From the NCBI GenBank assembly GCA_043557195.1, contig CP121314.1, positions 2,666,001 through 2,730,000 of the forward strand: a DNA stretch of 64,000 bases. Direction: 5' to 3'. The stretch is from Jejuia sp043557195. GTDB taxonomy: Bacteria > Bacteroidota > Bacteroidia > Flavobacteriales > Flavobacteriaceae. Shown here one piece after another: positions 7,947 to 16,354 of the stretch; position 1 is the first letter of the stretch; each line of letters opens with the position of its first letter. The translations under genes were made by a program, and so were the position numbers. Under the pieces are notes generated by a model, which worked only from the letters and a program-made list of their open reading frames with translations, searched no databases and was not told where the DNA came from.

Positions 7947-8910
7947 AGGTCCAATTTCACAATTTATAGAGCAGCACTATTTACATTTTAATGCCGCGGC
8001 TTTAGTTGATGCAGCAAAAGGATATGAAGCCCAATTAAACAATGGGGCTAAAATGTTGGTGTCACTAGCGGGTGCTATGAGTACTGCGGAGTTGGGGAAG
8101 AGTTTTGCTGAAATGATTCGTCAAGATAAAGTGCAAATTATTTCTTGTACAGGCGCAAACTTAGAAGAAGATATTATGAATTTGGTAGCACATTCCCATT
8201 ACAAGCGTGTACCTAATTATCGTGATTTAACGCCTCAAGAAGAATGGAATTTGTTAGAAAAAGGCTTAAACCGCGTTACCGACACTTGTATTCCAGAAGA
8301 AGAGGCGTTTAGAAGATTGCAACAACACATTTTCGAAATTTGGAAAGATGCAGAAGCTAAAGGAGAACGTTATTTACCTCATGAATATATGTATAAAATG
8401 TTGCTATCAGGTGTTTTAGAGCAGTACTATGAAATTGATGTAAAGGATTCGTGGATGTATGCTGCTGCAGAAAAGAATTTGCCAATTGTGTGCCCAGGAT
8501 GGGAAGATAGTACGATGGGCAATATTTTTGCAAGCTATGTTTTAAAAGGCGAATTAAAGGCAAGTACTATGAAATCGGGTATTGAATACATGACCTTTTT
8601 AGCCGATTGGTATACCGAAAACTCATCAAAAGGTATTGGTTTCTTCCAAATTGGCGGTGGTATTGCCGGCGATTTTCCTATATGTGTGGTGCCTATGTTG
8701 TATCAAGATATGGAGCGTACAGATACACCGTTTTGGAGTTATTTTTGCCAGATCAGTGACTCTACCACAAGTTATGGTTCCTATTCGGGAGCAGTGCCGA
8801 ATGAGAAAATTACTTGGGGGAAGCTAGACATCGATACACCAAAATTTATCATAGAAAGTGATGCTACTATTGTTGCGCCTTTAATTTTTGCTTATCTTTT
8901 GGGTTGGTAA
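7933..8910 (+). CDS. Deoxyhypusine-synthase-family enzyme, probable polyamine (homospermidine-type) synthase
   Basis: A 325-residue member of the deoxyhypusine synthase family. The catalytic Lys that forms the enzyme-imine intermediate corresponds to K297 (ITWGKLDID), and the NAD-site-like SLAGAMSTAELGKSF and GGGIAGDFP segments are present. Bacteria have no eIF5A substrate. Homologues are thought to move an aminobutyl group onto a small polyamine, and Flavobacteriaceae commonly contain sym-homospermidine. Placement directly after arginine decarboxylase and agmatinase, which supply putrescine, supports this. The exact acceptor is inferred. Confidence 0.8.
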   Translation: MTTTKGPISQFIEQHYLHFNAAALVDAAKGYEAQLNNGAKMLVSLAGAMSTAELGKSFAEMIRQDKVQIISCTGANLEEDIMNLVAHSHYKRVPNYRDLTPQEEWNLLEKGLNRVTDTCIPEEEAFRRLQQHIFEIWKDAEAKGERYLPHEYMYKMLLSGVLEQYYEIDVKDSWMYAAAEKNLPIVCPGWEDSTMGNIFASYVLKGELKASTMKSGIEYMTFLADWYTENSSKGIGFFQIGGGIAGDFPICVVPMLYQDMERTDTPFWSYFCQISDSTTSYGSYSGAVPNEKITWGKLDIDTPKFIIESDATIVAPLIFAYLLGW

Positions 8911-8912
8911 TT

Positions 8913-10436
8913 ATGAAGATAGAAAACATTGAAAATATTGAGCTAAAATTTTTAACCGTTGACGATTACGAAGAATTAAAACATGCAACGTTAGAGGCTT
9001 ATGGTGGTATTTTAGACTCTTATTGGAAAAAACACCATATAGAGCAGTTAACATCACTTTTTCCAGAAGGTCAGGTAGTTATAAAAATTGATGGGCAATT
9101 AGCAGGATGTGCATTATCATTAATTGTAGATTATAATACGATTGACGATGACCATACCTATGCCGATATTATTGAGGGAGAATCTTTTAACAAACATGAT
9201 CCTAAAGGTGATGTTTTGTATGGAATAGACGTTTTTATAAAACCAGAATTTAGAGGCTTACGTTTAGGAAGGCGTTTGTATGACTATAGAAAGGAGGTTT
9301 GTGAGAACCTAAACTTAAAAGGGATAATATTTGGAGGGAGAATGCCAAATTATCATAAGTATAAAGAGTTATCGCCAAAAGCCTATATAGAAAAGGTAAA
9401 GCGGAAAGAAATTCATGATCCCGTTTTAAACTTTCAAATTTCTAATGACTTTCATCCAGTACGAATTTTAAAAGGATATTTAGAGGGTGATTCCGCATCC
9501 AACGAATATGCCGTATTAATGGAATGGGACAATATTTACTACACAAAGCCATCAAAAAAAGCAAGTGCGGTAAAAACTATTGTTCGATTGGGACTAATTC
9601 AATGGCAGATGAGAGCTTACAAAGATTTTGATGCACTAATGCAACAGGTAGAGTACTTTATCGATAGTGTTGCTGCATATAGATCAGATTTTGCACTTTT
9701 GCCAGAGTTTTTTAATGCTCCATTAATGGCAGAGTTTAATCATTTGCATGAACCACAGGCCATACGTGAGCTAGCAAAATTCACTCAAAATATAGTAGAT
9801 AAGTTAAAAGAGTATTCTATAAGTTATAACATTAATATAATTTCAGGTAGCATGCCCGAAGTTATAAACGACAAGCTATATAATGTAGGCTATTTATGTA
9901 AACGTGACGGAAGTGTAGAGCGCTATGAAAAAATTCATGTTACCCCAGATGAAGCAAAGGTATGGGGTATGCAAAAAGGAAATAAATTAAAAGCTTTTGA
10001 TACAGATTGTGGTAAAATTGGTATTTTAATTTGTTATGATTCAGAGTTTCCCGAATTATCGAGACTTTTAGCAGATGAAGGTATGGATATATTGTTTGTA
10101 CCTTTTTTAACAGATACCCAAAATGGGTATTCTAGAGTAAGATTGTGTGCACAAGCAAGAGCTATAGAAAATGAATGCTACGTTGCCATTGCAGGTAGTG
10201 TTGGTAATTTACCTAATGTGAATAATATGGATATTCAATATGCACAATCGGCAGTATTCACACCCTGTGATTTTTCATTTCCTAGTAATGGTATAAAAGC
10301 AGAAGCAACGCCAAATACTGAAATGATATTAGTAGCAGATGTTGATATTAGTTTGTTAAGAGAACTACATTCCTTTGGTGCCGTAAAAAATCTTAAGGAT
10401 AGAAGGAAAGATTTTTATGATGTTGTTCGAAAATAA
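8913..10436 (+). CDS. GNAT acetyltransferase-nitrilase fusion protein
   Basis: Two-domain protein of about 508 residues. The N-terminal GNAT domain (about 10-210) has the acetyl-CoA loop RGLRLGRRLYDYRK near 114-127. The C-terminal carbon-nitrogen hydrolase domain (about 222-500) has the triad E265 (LLPEFFN), K340 (YEKIHVTPDE) and C374 (ILICYDSEFP). The ATG at 8913 is preferred to the in-frame TTG at 8904, which overlaps the previous gene. It is the last gene of the polyamine operon, so an N-acyl or N-carbamoyl polyamine substrate is a reasonable guess, not shown. Confidence 0.85.
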   Translation: MKIENIENIELKFLTVDDYEELKHATLEAYGGILDSYWKKHHIEQLTSLFPEGQVVIKIDGQLAGCALSLIVDYNTIDDDHTYADIIEGESFNKHDPKGDVLYGIDVFIKPEFRGLRLGRRLYDYRKEVCENLNLKGIIFGGRMPNYHKYKELSPKAYIEKVKRKEIHDPVLNFQISNDFHPVRILKGYLEGDSASNEYAVLMEWDNIYYTKPSKKASAVKTIVRLGLIQWQMRAYKDFDALMQQVEYFIDSVAAYRSDFALLPEFFNAPLMAEFNHLHEPQAIRELAKFTQNIVDKLKEYSISYNINIISGSMPEVINDKLYNVGYLCKRDGSVERYEKIHVTPDEAKVWGMQKGNKLKAFDTDCGKIGILICYDSEFPELSRLLADEGMDILFVPFLTDTQNGYSRVRLCAQARAIENECYVAIAGSVGNLPNVNNMDIQYAQSAVFTPCDFSFPSNGIKAEATPNTEMILVADVDISLLRELHSFGAVKNLKDRRKDFYDVVRK

Positions 10437-10499
10437 AACTTAATAAATATTATATTTAGAACATATTTAAACTCTAGAGAAAAAATTAAGACCAGCCCT

Positions 10500-10832
10500 A
10501 TGAAAAATAGAAATGATAATTTAAAACGTGTCATTGTAGATTTTAAGAAATTAACGCCTGAGATTTTGGCATTACTTGTAGAAAAATATCCTGATGGATA
10601 TGACGACGATCATATTATCTCGTTTAGAAATCAGCATAATGAGCTTATTGAAGCTGTTGAGGTAACTACTGAGGATACTAAATATCTAGTAAAAGTAAGT
10701 ACTAAACTAGAGGTGACTATGGAAAATTATGACGAAGATGACTACGAAGATTTTGATGACGATGATCCAGAAGCGGTTCAGCCTCCAAATATGGATGAGA
10801 ATGCAGATTCAGAAGACGATAACGACGATTAA
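10500..10832 (+). CDS. Small acidic protein, unknown
   Basis: A 110-residue protein with a folded-looking N-terminal part (residues 1-70, VDFKKLTPEILALLVEKYPD) and a highly acidic Asp/Glu tail (about 77-110). There is no signal peptide, so it is probably cytosolic. It lies 14 bp before the 73-residue protein gene, and the two appear cotranscribed. I do not recognise the family. The acidic tail could mimic nucleic acid or bind basic proteins, but that is only speculation. Confidence 0.6.
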   Translation: MKNRNDNLKRVIVDFKKLTPEILALLVEKYPDGYDDDHIISFRNQHNELIEAVEVTTEDTKYLVKVSTKLEVTMENYDEDDYEDFDDDDPEAVQPPNMDENADSEDDNDD

Positions 10833-10846
10833 AACATAATAACATC

Positions 10847-11068
10847 ATGAGAACAGCTGTTTTTAAGTCTTACAAAAACGGTTATTTTACCTTTTGGTTT
10901 GAAAATGGCGAGGAATTAGCCTTTGAAGAAGTACATCCTCGCGTTTTAAAGCAATTCGACCTTAAAAATGATAAGAGCTTTATTGATAAGGATTTCAGAA
11001 TTACATTTGTTGAAGATGGTGATGATGATAATCCTATTTATAGAGTGGAAAGTTTAAAGCCTATTTAA
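10847..11068 (+). CDS. Small cytosolic protein sharing the domain of the nearby secreted proteins
   Basis: A 73-residue protein without a signal peptide. The segment FEEVHPRVLKQFDLKND followed by FIDKDFRITFVEDG and ending in VESLKPI parallels the C-terminal halves of the secreted proteins at 4225 and 11247. That suggests one small beta-domain family with both cytosolic and exported members. It follows the acidic protein by 14 bp. The function is unknown; the translation is supported by this conservation. Confidence 0.6.
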   Translation: MRTAVFKSYKNGYFTFWFENGEELAFEEVHPRVLKQFDLKNDKSFIDKDFRITFVEDGDDDNPIYRVESLKPI

Positions 11069-11113
11069 AAGGTTTATTTTTTGGTAAATATTTTATTTGA
11101 TAAAGGCAATAAT

Positions 11114-11196
11114 CCATAAGAATAAAACGTATATTTAAGTGGTTGGCTGCCAGTGGTTTTAAGATAAAACCATTTTAAAGGTGTTCGGGCTTATGG
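11114..11196 (+). promoter_or_regulatory. Hairpin-rich leader of the second small secreted protein gene
   Basis: Outer arms CCATAAG (11114-11120) and CTTATGG (11190-11196) enclose a hairpin TGGTTTTA/TAAAACCA at 11154-11172. This resembles in style, not sequence, the leader of the paralogue at 4225. Read by eye; a structured leader is inferred. Confidence 0.35.
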
Positions 11197-11246
11197 GTAG
11201 CGCTTATTCCGAAATAATTATAGTTGAATTTTAATTTTTTTAAAAA

Positions 11247-11627
11247 ATGAAAACACAAAAAATAATAGTTTTAGCAGGGTTTATGGTGGCCTTTTTAGCG
11301 TTAACTAGTTTTAAATCAGAAATTGCTTTTAATGACAAAATTATTAAAGTTGAAGCACAAGAAGGACTGCTTGTTTATGCTACTTTTGATGGAAAAGAAG
11401 ATTATGGCTATAATTTCGTTACCAAAGGGAAAGATGATGAAGAGCATACCTTAACATTTCAAAAAGTAGAAGATGACGTATTAAAGGCATTTGATTTGAA
11501 TTCTGATGCTTTGATAGGTACCAAATTTAAAATCACTTTTAATAGAGATATTGAAGTTTCTAAAGATGAAAATAATATGGATGATGAGGATGAAGTTAAT
11601 ACTATTATCAAATTAGAGAAATTGTAA
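11247..11627 (+). CDS. Small secreted protein, paralogue of the one at 4225
   Basis: A 126-residue protein with a signal peptide (about 1-22) and an acidic mature region. It shares with the 4225 gene an N terminus of the form MKTxK...LTSFKSE and the C-terminal pattern VL-KAFDL-x11-FKITF ending in KLEKL. It carries an extra acidic insert (KDENNMDDEDEVN). The function is unknown. A hairpin-rich leader precedes it, and the terminator lies inside the end of the convergent downstream gene. Confidence 0.65.
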   Translation: MKTQKIIVLAGFMVAFLALTSFKSEIAFNDKIIKVEAQEGLLVYATFDGKEDYGYNFVTKGKDDEEHTLTFQKVEDDVLKAFDLNSDALIGTKFKITFNRDIEVSKDENNMDDEDEVNTIIKLEKL

Positions 11628-11634
11628 AAAACTT

Positions 11635-11660
11635 GTCGCTCTGAACTTGTTTCAACATCT
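11635..11660. repeat. Diverged copy of the short CTGAACTTGTTTCA repeat
   Basis: Shares CTGAACTTGTTTCA with 917-944, but the right arm is degenerate. Lies directly after the small secreted protein gene. Confidence 0.4.
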
Positions 11661-11667
11661 AAACGTA

Positions 11668-13062
11668 TCAGGCTTCCGATAATTCGGGAGCCTTTTTTAT
11701 AAACACTTCCCAAATAAATACACCATATACAATTACATATTCTATAGCGATAATGAACAGATTTTCAGATTTATCAGCTTTATTCAAATTGATGTAAGCC
11801 AAATAACTCAAGATGATAACAAAGCTCCAAACCAAAGGAAATTTATATTTAGTAAATACCGAAAGTATTAAAAGTGTTGCGACGTACCATGGATGTACTG
11901 TGGTTGTGGTGAAGTAGTAAAATGATAATACAAATAGCATTGCTGTAATAAGTTCTATCATGGTTTTATTTCTTCTGAAAAATGTGATGATTAGGGTTGT
12001 GATAATTACAATTATAGGAATAATTTTTCCAATCACAGCAATCTCGTTATACCCTCTAAATAAATATCCAATTTCTCTAGCGATATAGTAGATACTCGCA
12101 TTAAATTCAAAATTTTGAAACCAAAGTGCTACGGTTTGGGAGTAGTTATTTATAAATTCTGAGGAGTAAAATGGAGCAAAAAGTAAAACGGTTGTTATGA
12201 TTACTATGGTATAAAACATAATGAGTTTTGTCAGGTTAATCACAGTTGAAACCTCAGAATTATCATTTCTCCTCACAAACCACTGAAAAAACAGCGGTAA
12301 AAATATAAGTGGAATTAATTTAACTGAAATAGATAGCGCTAATACTACTGCTGCGAATTGCCATTTTTTTGAATACAGCAAATACAAACTCCAGACTAAA
12401 AAGAAAATCATTACGCCTTCAAAATGTAGATTTCCTGTGAGTTCTATGATGATAAAAGGATTTAAAATGTACCAAAAAATATTGTGGGTTGGCAGTTTTA
12501 GTTTTTCTAAAAGTTTTTGGCCAAAGTACATAGAGCCGAAATCCGCTGCGATAATTAATAGTCGCATAACAATAACAGAAGCTAAAATACTTTTCCCAGC
12601 CAACAGTCCTGCGATTACAAAACTGAGTTGATTAATTGGTGGGTAATTGGTGTAATGGCTGGCGTTTAAGCTGCCCATGCCTTCTCTTAATTCCAAGGCT
12701 TGTGCTATTGGGAATTCTCCTTTGTCGATAAATGATTCAACCGTATACAGATAAGGGTTAAAACCTTCTAAAATCATACGTCCATCCCAAATAAAACGAT
12801 AAAAATCTTGAGAAAGATTTGGTATAGCAAAAATGAAAATAGCTCGAAAACCAAAAGCTAAATAGGTCAAAAGTTTAGGTTGATGCTTTAGTTGTTTTAC
12901 CAATTGATAAAACAAAACAAACAACATACCGTAAAGTACTATGAGTTTTACATATTCGGTTCTTACCAAATCGTACGCGAAAAACCAAGAAAGCACTAAA
13001 CTTGTTAAGGCTAACAGTAGTGGTGTTTTATGTAGTTTGATAAAAGTAGGGTTTAAAAGCAC
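11668..13062 (-). CDS. GT-C-type membrane glycosyltransferase (mannosyltransferase-like)
   Basis: A 464-residue polytopic protein with about 10-12 membrane segments. After the first helices it has SQDFYRFIWDGRMILEGFNPY. This resembles the acidic extracytoplasmic loop that coordinates the lipid-linked sugar donor in GT-C/GT87 mannosyltransferase-like enzymes. It probably transfers a sugar from a polyprenyl-phosphate donor outside the inner membrane. Its last codons overlap the terminator hairpin of the convergent small secreted gene. The acceptor is unknown. Confidence 0.75.
   Translation of the reverse strand: MLLNPTFIKLHKTPLLLALTSLVLSWFFAYDLVRTEYVKLIVLYGMLFVLFYQLVKQLKHQPKLLTYLAFGFRAIFIFAIPNLSQDFYRFIWDGRMILEGFNPYLYTVESFIDKGEFPIAQALELREGMGSLNASHYTNYPPINQLSFVIAGLLAGKSILASVIVMRLLIIAADFGSMYFGQKLLEKLKLPTHNIFWYILNPFIIIELTGNLHFEGVMIFFLVWSLYLLYSKKWQFAAVVLALSISVKLIPLIFLPLFFQWFVRRNDNSEVSTVINLTKLIMFYTIVIITTVLLFAPFYSSEFINNYSQTVALWFQNFEFNASIYYIAREIGYLFRGYNEIAVIGKIIPIIVIITTLIITFFRRNKTMIELITAMLFVLSFYYFTTTTVHPWYVATLLILSVFTKYKFPLVWSFVIILSYLAYINLNKADKSENLFIIAIEYVIVYGVFIWEVFIKKAPELSEA
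11671..11699 (+). terminator. Intrinsic terminator embedded in the convergent gene's last codons
   Basis: Stem GGCTTCCGA / TCGGGAGCC followed by seven T on the plus strand, serving the gene that ends at 11627. The same bases encode the C-terminal KAPELSEA of the minus-strand glycosyltransferase. Confidence 0.75.
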
Positions 13063-13220
13063 AGTATAAATATAAGACTAAATGTTGGTCGGATTTTAAT
13101 TCAAACAACTTACAGGATAATTTTAATTTTGAAAATCAGTTATTTGATATTATGACATACCTCAGTTTTTTAATCACTAAAATTGTATATTTTGGCGACA
13201 TAAATCAAAACCAACTAATT

Positions 13221-13694
13221 ATGAGAATACTATTCGTTTTTTGTTTTACTTTTCTTTTTGCTCACTATACTTTTAGTCAAGATTTTAAAGCGCTTTCTGA
13301 ATATGAGTTTTCCAATATTGAAAGCTACAAAACTGAGCAAAACAAGGTTTTAGAGTGTGCGAATTTTTTATTTAATAACCCTAGTAATTCCCAAGAGCTA
13401 AACAGATTAACTGCAATACAATATGTTATGAAGTGGATGGAAGGTACGCCTGCTTATACCTTTGAGATAGGACCAAATGCGATGGAATTAACAAAAGGCA
13501 ACTCTGATTTATTTGGCTTATTGCTTGCGGGTATGACTAAAGTGGTTTTAGAGAACGATGGTGACAAATTAAATAGTAATGATATCTATGATAAAGCCAA
13601 GACTTTGGTGGTAGATTACTGTGCCAATTCTGCAAATAAAATGAAGCCCTCTAAAAAGATTAAGAAGCTTATTAAAAAACGCAAAAAGGCTTAA
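13221..13694 (+). CDS. Secreted protein, unknown
   Basis: A 157-residue protein starting at the ATG that gives a clean signal peptide (MRILFVFCFTFLFAHYTFSQ). The longer open frame from 13152 adds a non-secretory extension and is rejected. The mature part is mainly helical and ends in a strongly basic tail (KPSKKIKKLIKKRKKA). I do not recognise a named family. It is probably periplasmic. It lies just upstream of a putative porin gene (30-bp gap), which suggests cotranscription. Confidence 0.6.
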   Translation: MRILFVFCFTFLFAHYTFSQDFKALSEYEFSNIESYKTEQNKVLECANFLFNNPSNSQELNRLTAIQYVMKWMEGTPAYTFEIGPNAMELTKGNSDLFGLLLAGMTKVVLENDGDKLNSNDIYDKAKTLVVDYCANSANKMKPSKKIKKLIKKRKKA

Positions 13695-13724
13695 TTTTTT
13701 TTCATTCTCAATAAAATATATTTT

Positions 13725-14867
13725 GTGGTTACAATTAGACGATTAAGTTTATTTCTACTAATTTTTACGTGCGCATATAGCACTTTCGGACAAAATAGTA
13801 TATTATCTGATATTGAATTCTCAGGTGATTTCAGATTTAGAGTAGAGCAAGATTGGGATTCAAGAAAATCTGATGGTACGTATAGGGAAGATCGAACAAG
13901 GTTGAGATATAGAGCTCGTATAGGAGCTATTTATAACTTTAAAAGTTGGGCAAAGGTTGGATTAAGAATTCGAACTGGAAATCCCATAAAACAGCAAGAT
14001 CCGCAAATAACTCTAGGAGATGTATCTAAGGAGTTCGGAACTCTTCCTATAGGTTTTGAAAAAGTATTTTTTTATGCAAAACATAAAAATATTGAAGGGT
14101 GGTTGGGTAAAAACACCTTTCCTTTTGAAAAGAATAACGAACAATTTTGGAGTGATAATGTGTATCCCGAAGGTGTGTTTTTGAAAAATACATTTCCTGT
14201 AACATCAGAAGTTTTAGATGCCGTTAGCATTAGCGGTGGGCATTTCATTGTTACAGCGTCTGGTGAGTCGTTAGGTAATGACGGTTATTTTCAGGGTTTT
14301 CAAACCAATTGGAGTTTTGGGGACGGCAGATTAAATATTTTTCCTTCGATTTATGTTTTCAAAAATATACCTAATATTCCAGATGGAGCTGCAACGTTTG
14401 TATTCGATTATTCTATTTTTCATCTGGGAGGAAACATGCAATTATTCAAAAAACCTTTAATACATCTTGATGCTGATTATTATCAAAACATTGAAGATTA
14501 CGGTAATAATGATAACATACCAGATAATTTGAAAAATGAAAAACAAGGATTTGTAAGTGGGTTGAGTTATGGTGAATTACAAAAAAAAGGCGACTGGTTT
14601 TTAAAGCTTACTTATAACCATTTACAGCAGTATGCTGCAGTAGATTTTTTAACACAGAATGATTGGGCGCGATGGGATTATTCATCGTTTGATTCCCCTG
14701 ACGGAAGATTAACTAACTATAAAGGCTTTGAGTTTGTAACAGCTTACAAATTGAATAAAAGTATGAATCTTGTAATGAAATATTATTGGGTTGAGCAATT
14801 AGTGCCTTATGGTAATTTTTTAGAAAACGGAAGTAGAATACGGTTTGATATCGATATTAAGTTTTAA
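13725..14867 (+). CDS. Putative outer-membrane porin (beta barrel)
   Basis: A 380-residue protein with a signal peptide (to about residue 22, STFGQ) and a repetitive amphipathic beta pattern, ending in the barrel signature IRFDIDIKF with a C-terminal aromatic residue. It resembles the 'putative porin' family of Bacteroidota. GTG at 13725 is the start codon that fits the signal peptide. It probably passes small solutes across the outer membrane. It overlaps the convergent glycosyltransferase gene by 4 bp at the stop codons. Confidence 0.7.
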   Translation: MVTIRRLSLFLLIFTCAYSTFGQNSILSDIEFSGDFRFRVEQDWDSRKSDGTYREDRTRLRYRARIGAIYNFKSWAKVGLRIRTGNPIKQQDPQITLGDVSKEFGTLPIGFEKVFFYAKHKNIEGWLGKNTFPFEKNNEQFWSDNVYPEGVFLKNTFPVTSEVLDAVSISGGHFIVTASGESLGNDGYFQGFQTNWSFGDGRLNIFPSIYVFKNIPNIPDGAATFVFDYSIFHLGGNMQLFKKPLIHLDADYYQNIEDYGNNDNIPDNLKNEKQGFVSGLSYGELQKKGDWFLKLTYNHLQQYAAVDFLTQNDWARWDYSSFDSPDGRLTNYKGFEFVTAYKLNKSMNLVMKYYWVEQLVPYGNFLENGSRIRFDIDIKF

Positions 14868-16354
14868 ACCTTAGAAGCTAAAGATTTAAAAAATACATAC
14901 CCAAAACCTATAAAAAGCATAAGGTGAAAAGGAAACAATCCAAAATCGCCACCTTGATCTCCTACAATAAATGCGCTATACATACCAAAACCAAAATACA
15001 CCATTAAAATGCCTTCTAGTATTACATGTGCTGAAATGGTTTTTTTGATGTATTTATTGTTTTTCCAGTTGTCTTTATATTTGCTAAGGTTAAATTTTGG
15101 CGTACGCACAAATTCACTTTTTTTACCAAGATGACCTTCTAAAACTGCTATAGAATTATGTAATGAAAAGCCCATAGCTATCGAGAAAAATACAAAAAAC
15201 ATACCTATGTAGCCCATGAAGTTTTTAATACCACCACCATAAATTTTACGGTACATAATCCAGTAACACACAAAGAAAATAACAGTGCTTAATACAAAGA
15301 AACTCATTACAATAAAGTATGACTTTAAATGTGCATATTCATTTTTAATGTAAAGCATTGGGATGCTTAGAATGGCAACAATAAGGATGTTTAAAAACAT
15401 AGTACTATTTAGCAAATGTAAGATGCCATGTACCTTTGTTTTTGAAGATATATTTTCATTTTTTAAAACCTTCCAGAGCATTTTTCTAAAATTCTCTGCA
15501 CCTCCTTTATTCCATCTAAATTGTTGAGAACGTGCGGCACTAATTACAATGGGTAATTCTGCTGGTGTCTCTACGTTTTCTAAATATTTAAATTTCCAAT
15601 TTTTAAGTTGTGCGCGATAGCTTAAATCTAAATCTTCGGTAAGCGTATCGCCTTCCCAATTCCCTGCATCAATAATGCATTCTTTTCTCCAAATACCAGC
15701 TGTACCATTAAAGTTTATAAAGTGCCCTTTACTATTTCTTCCAACCTGTTCTAATGTAAAATGGGCATCAAGCGCAAAGGCTTGAATTTTGGTTAGGACT
15801 GAATAGTTGCGGTTTATATGCCCCCAACGTGTTTGTACGACACCGATATCACTGTTTTTGAAATATGGTACAGTGCGTTTTAACCAATCTTTTTGAGGTA
15901 AAAAATCAGAATCGAAAATAGCAATGAATTCACCTTTTGCACCTTCCAATCCCTCTTTTAACGCACCTGCTTTAAATCCTGTTCTAATAGTTCTCGTAAT
16001 ATGTTGAATATCTAAACCTGTGGCTTGCAGTTTTTTGATGTGTGCGCGCGTCGTTTCTACAGTTTCATCGGTAGAGTCATCTAAAACCTGAATTTCCAAC
16101 TTGTCTTTAGGGTAATCTATTTTCGCGATATTATCCAGTAAACGTTCCATTACGTACATCTCGTTATATACTGGAAGTTGAATTGTAACATGCGGGACTT
16201 CGACTGGATTGTCTAAATTGAAGGTGTCACAAGATGTTTGTTTTTTTTGTGCAGAAAGGTAATTAAATAGCAAGTTAAGCTGCGCTAATGCATACATGAA
16301 AATAAGCAACAACGCTATGGTGTAAATAACTATAATAACCGTTTCTATATACAT
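14864..16354 (-). CDS. Processive family-2 glycosyltransferase (cellulose-synthase-like)
   Basis: A 496-residue inner-membrane GT2 enzyme: one N-terminal helix, a cytosolic GT-A domain (about 53-290), then four to five C-terminal helices. The GT-A motifs are all visible: DDS (92-94), DSD (148-150), TED (239-241) and QQFRW (277-281). The last is typical of processive synthases making polysaccharide or transferring glucose or mannose to lipid. It shares one base with the upstream GT2 gene at 16354, so the two are cotranscribed. The sugar and product are unknown. Confidence 0.85.
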   Translation of the reverse strand: MYIETVIIVIYTIALLLIFMYALAQLNLLFNYLSAQKKQTSCDTFNLDNPVEVPHVTIQLPVYNEMYVMERLLDNIAKIDYPKDKLEIQVLDDSTDETVETTRAHIKKLQATGLDIQHITRTIRTGFKAGALKEGLEGAKGEFIAIFDSDFLPQKDWLKRTVPYFKNSDIGVVQTRWGHINRNYSVLTKIQAFALDAHFTLEQVGRNSKGHFINFNGTAGIWRKECIIDAGNWEGDTLTEDLDLSYRAQLKNWKFKYLENVETPAELPIVISAARSQQFRWNKGGAENFRKMLWKVLKNENISSKTKVHGILHLLNSTMFLNILIVAILSIPMLYIKNEYAHLKSYFIVMSFFVLSTVIFFVCYWIMYRKIYGGGIKNFMGYIGMFFVFFSIAMGFSLHNSIAVLEGHLGKKSEFVRTPKFNLSKYKDNWKNNKYIKKTISAHVILEGILMVYFGFGMYSAFIVGDQGGDFGLFPFHLMLFIGFGYVFFKSLASKV

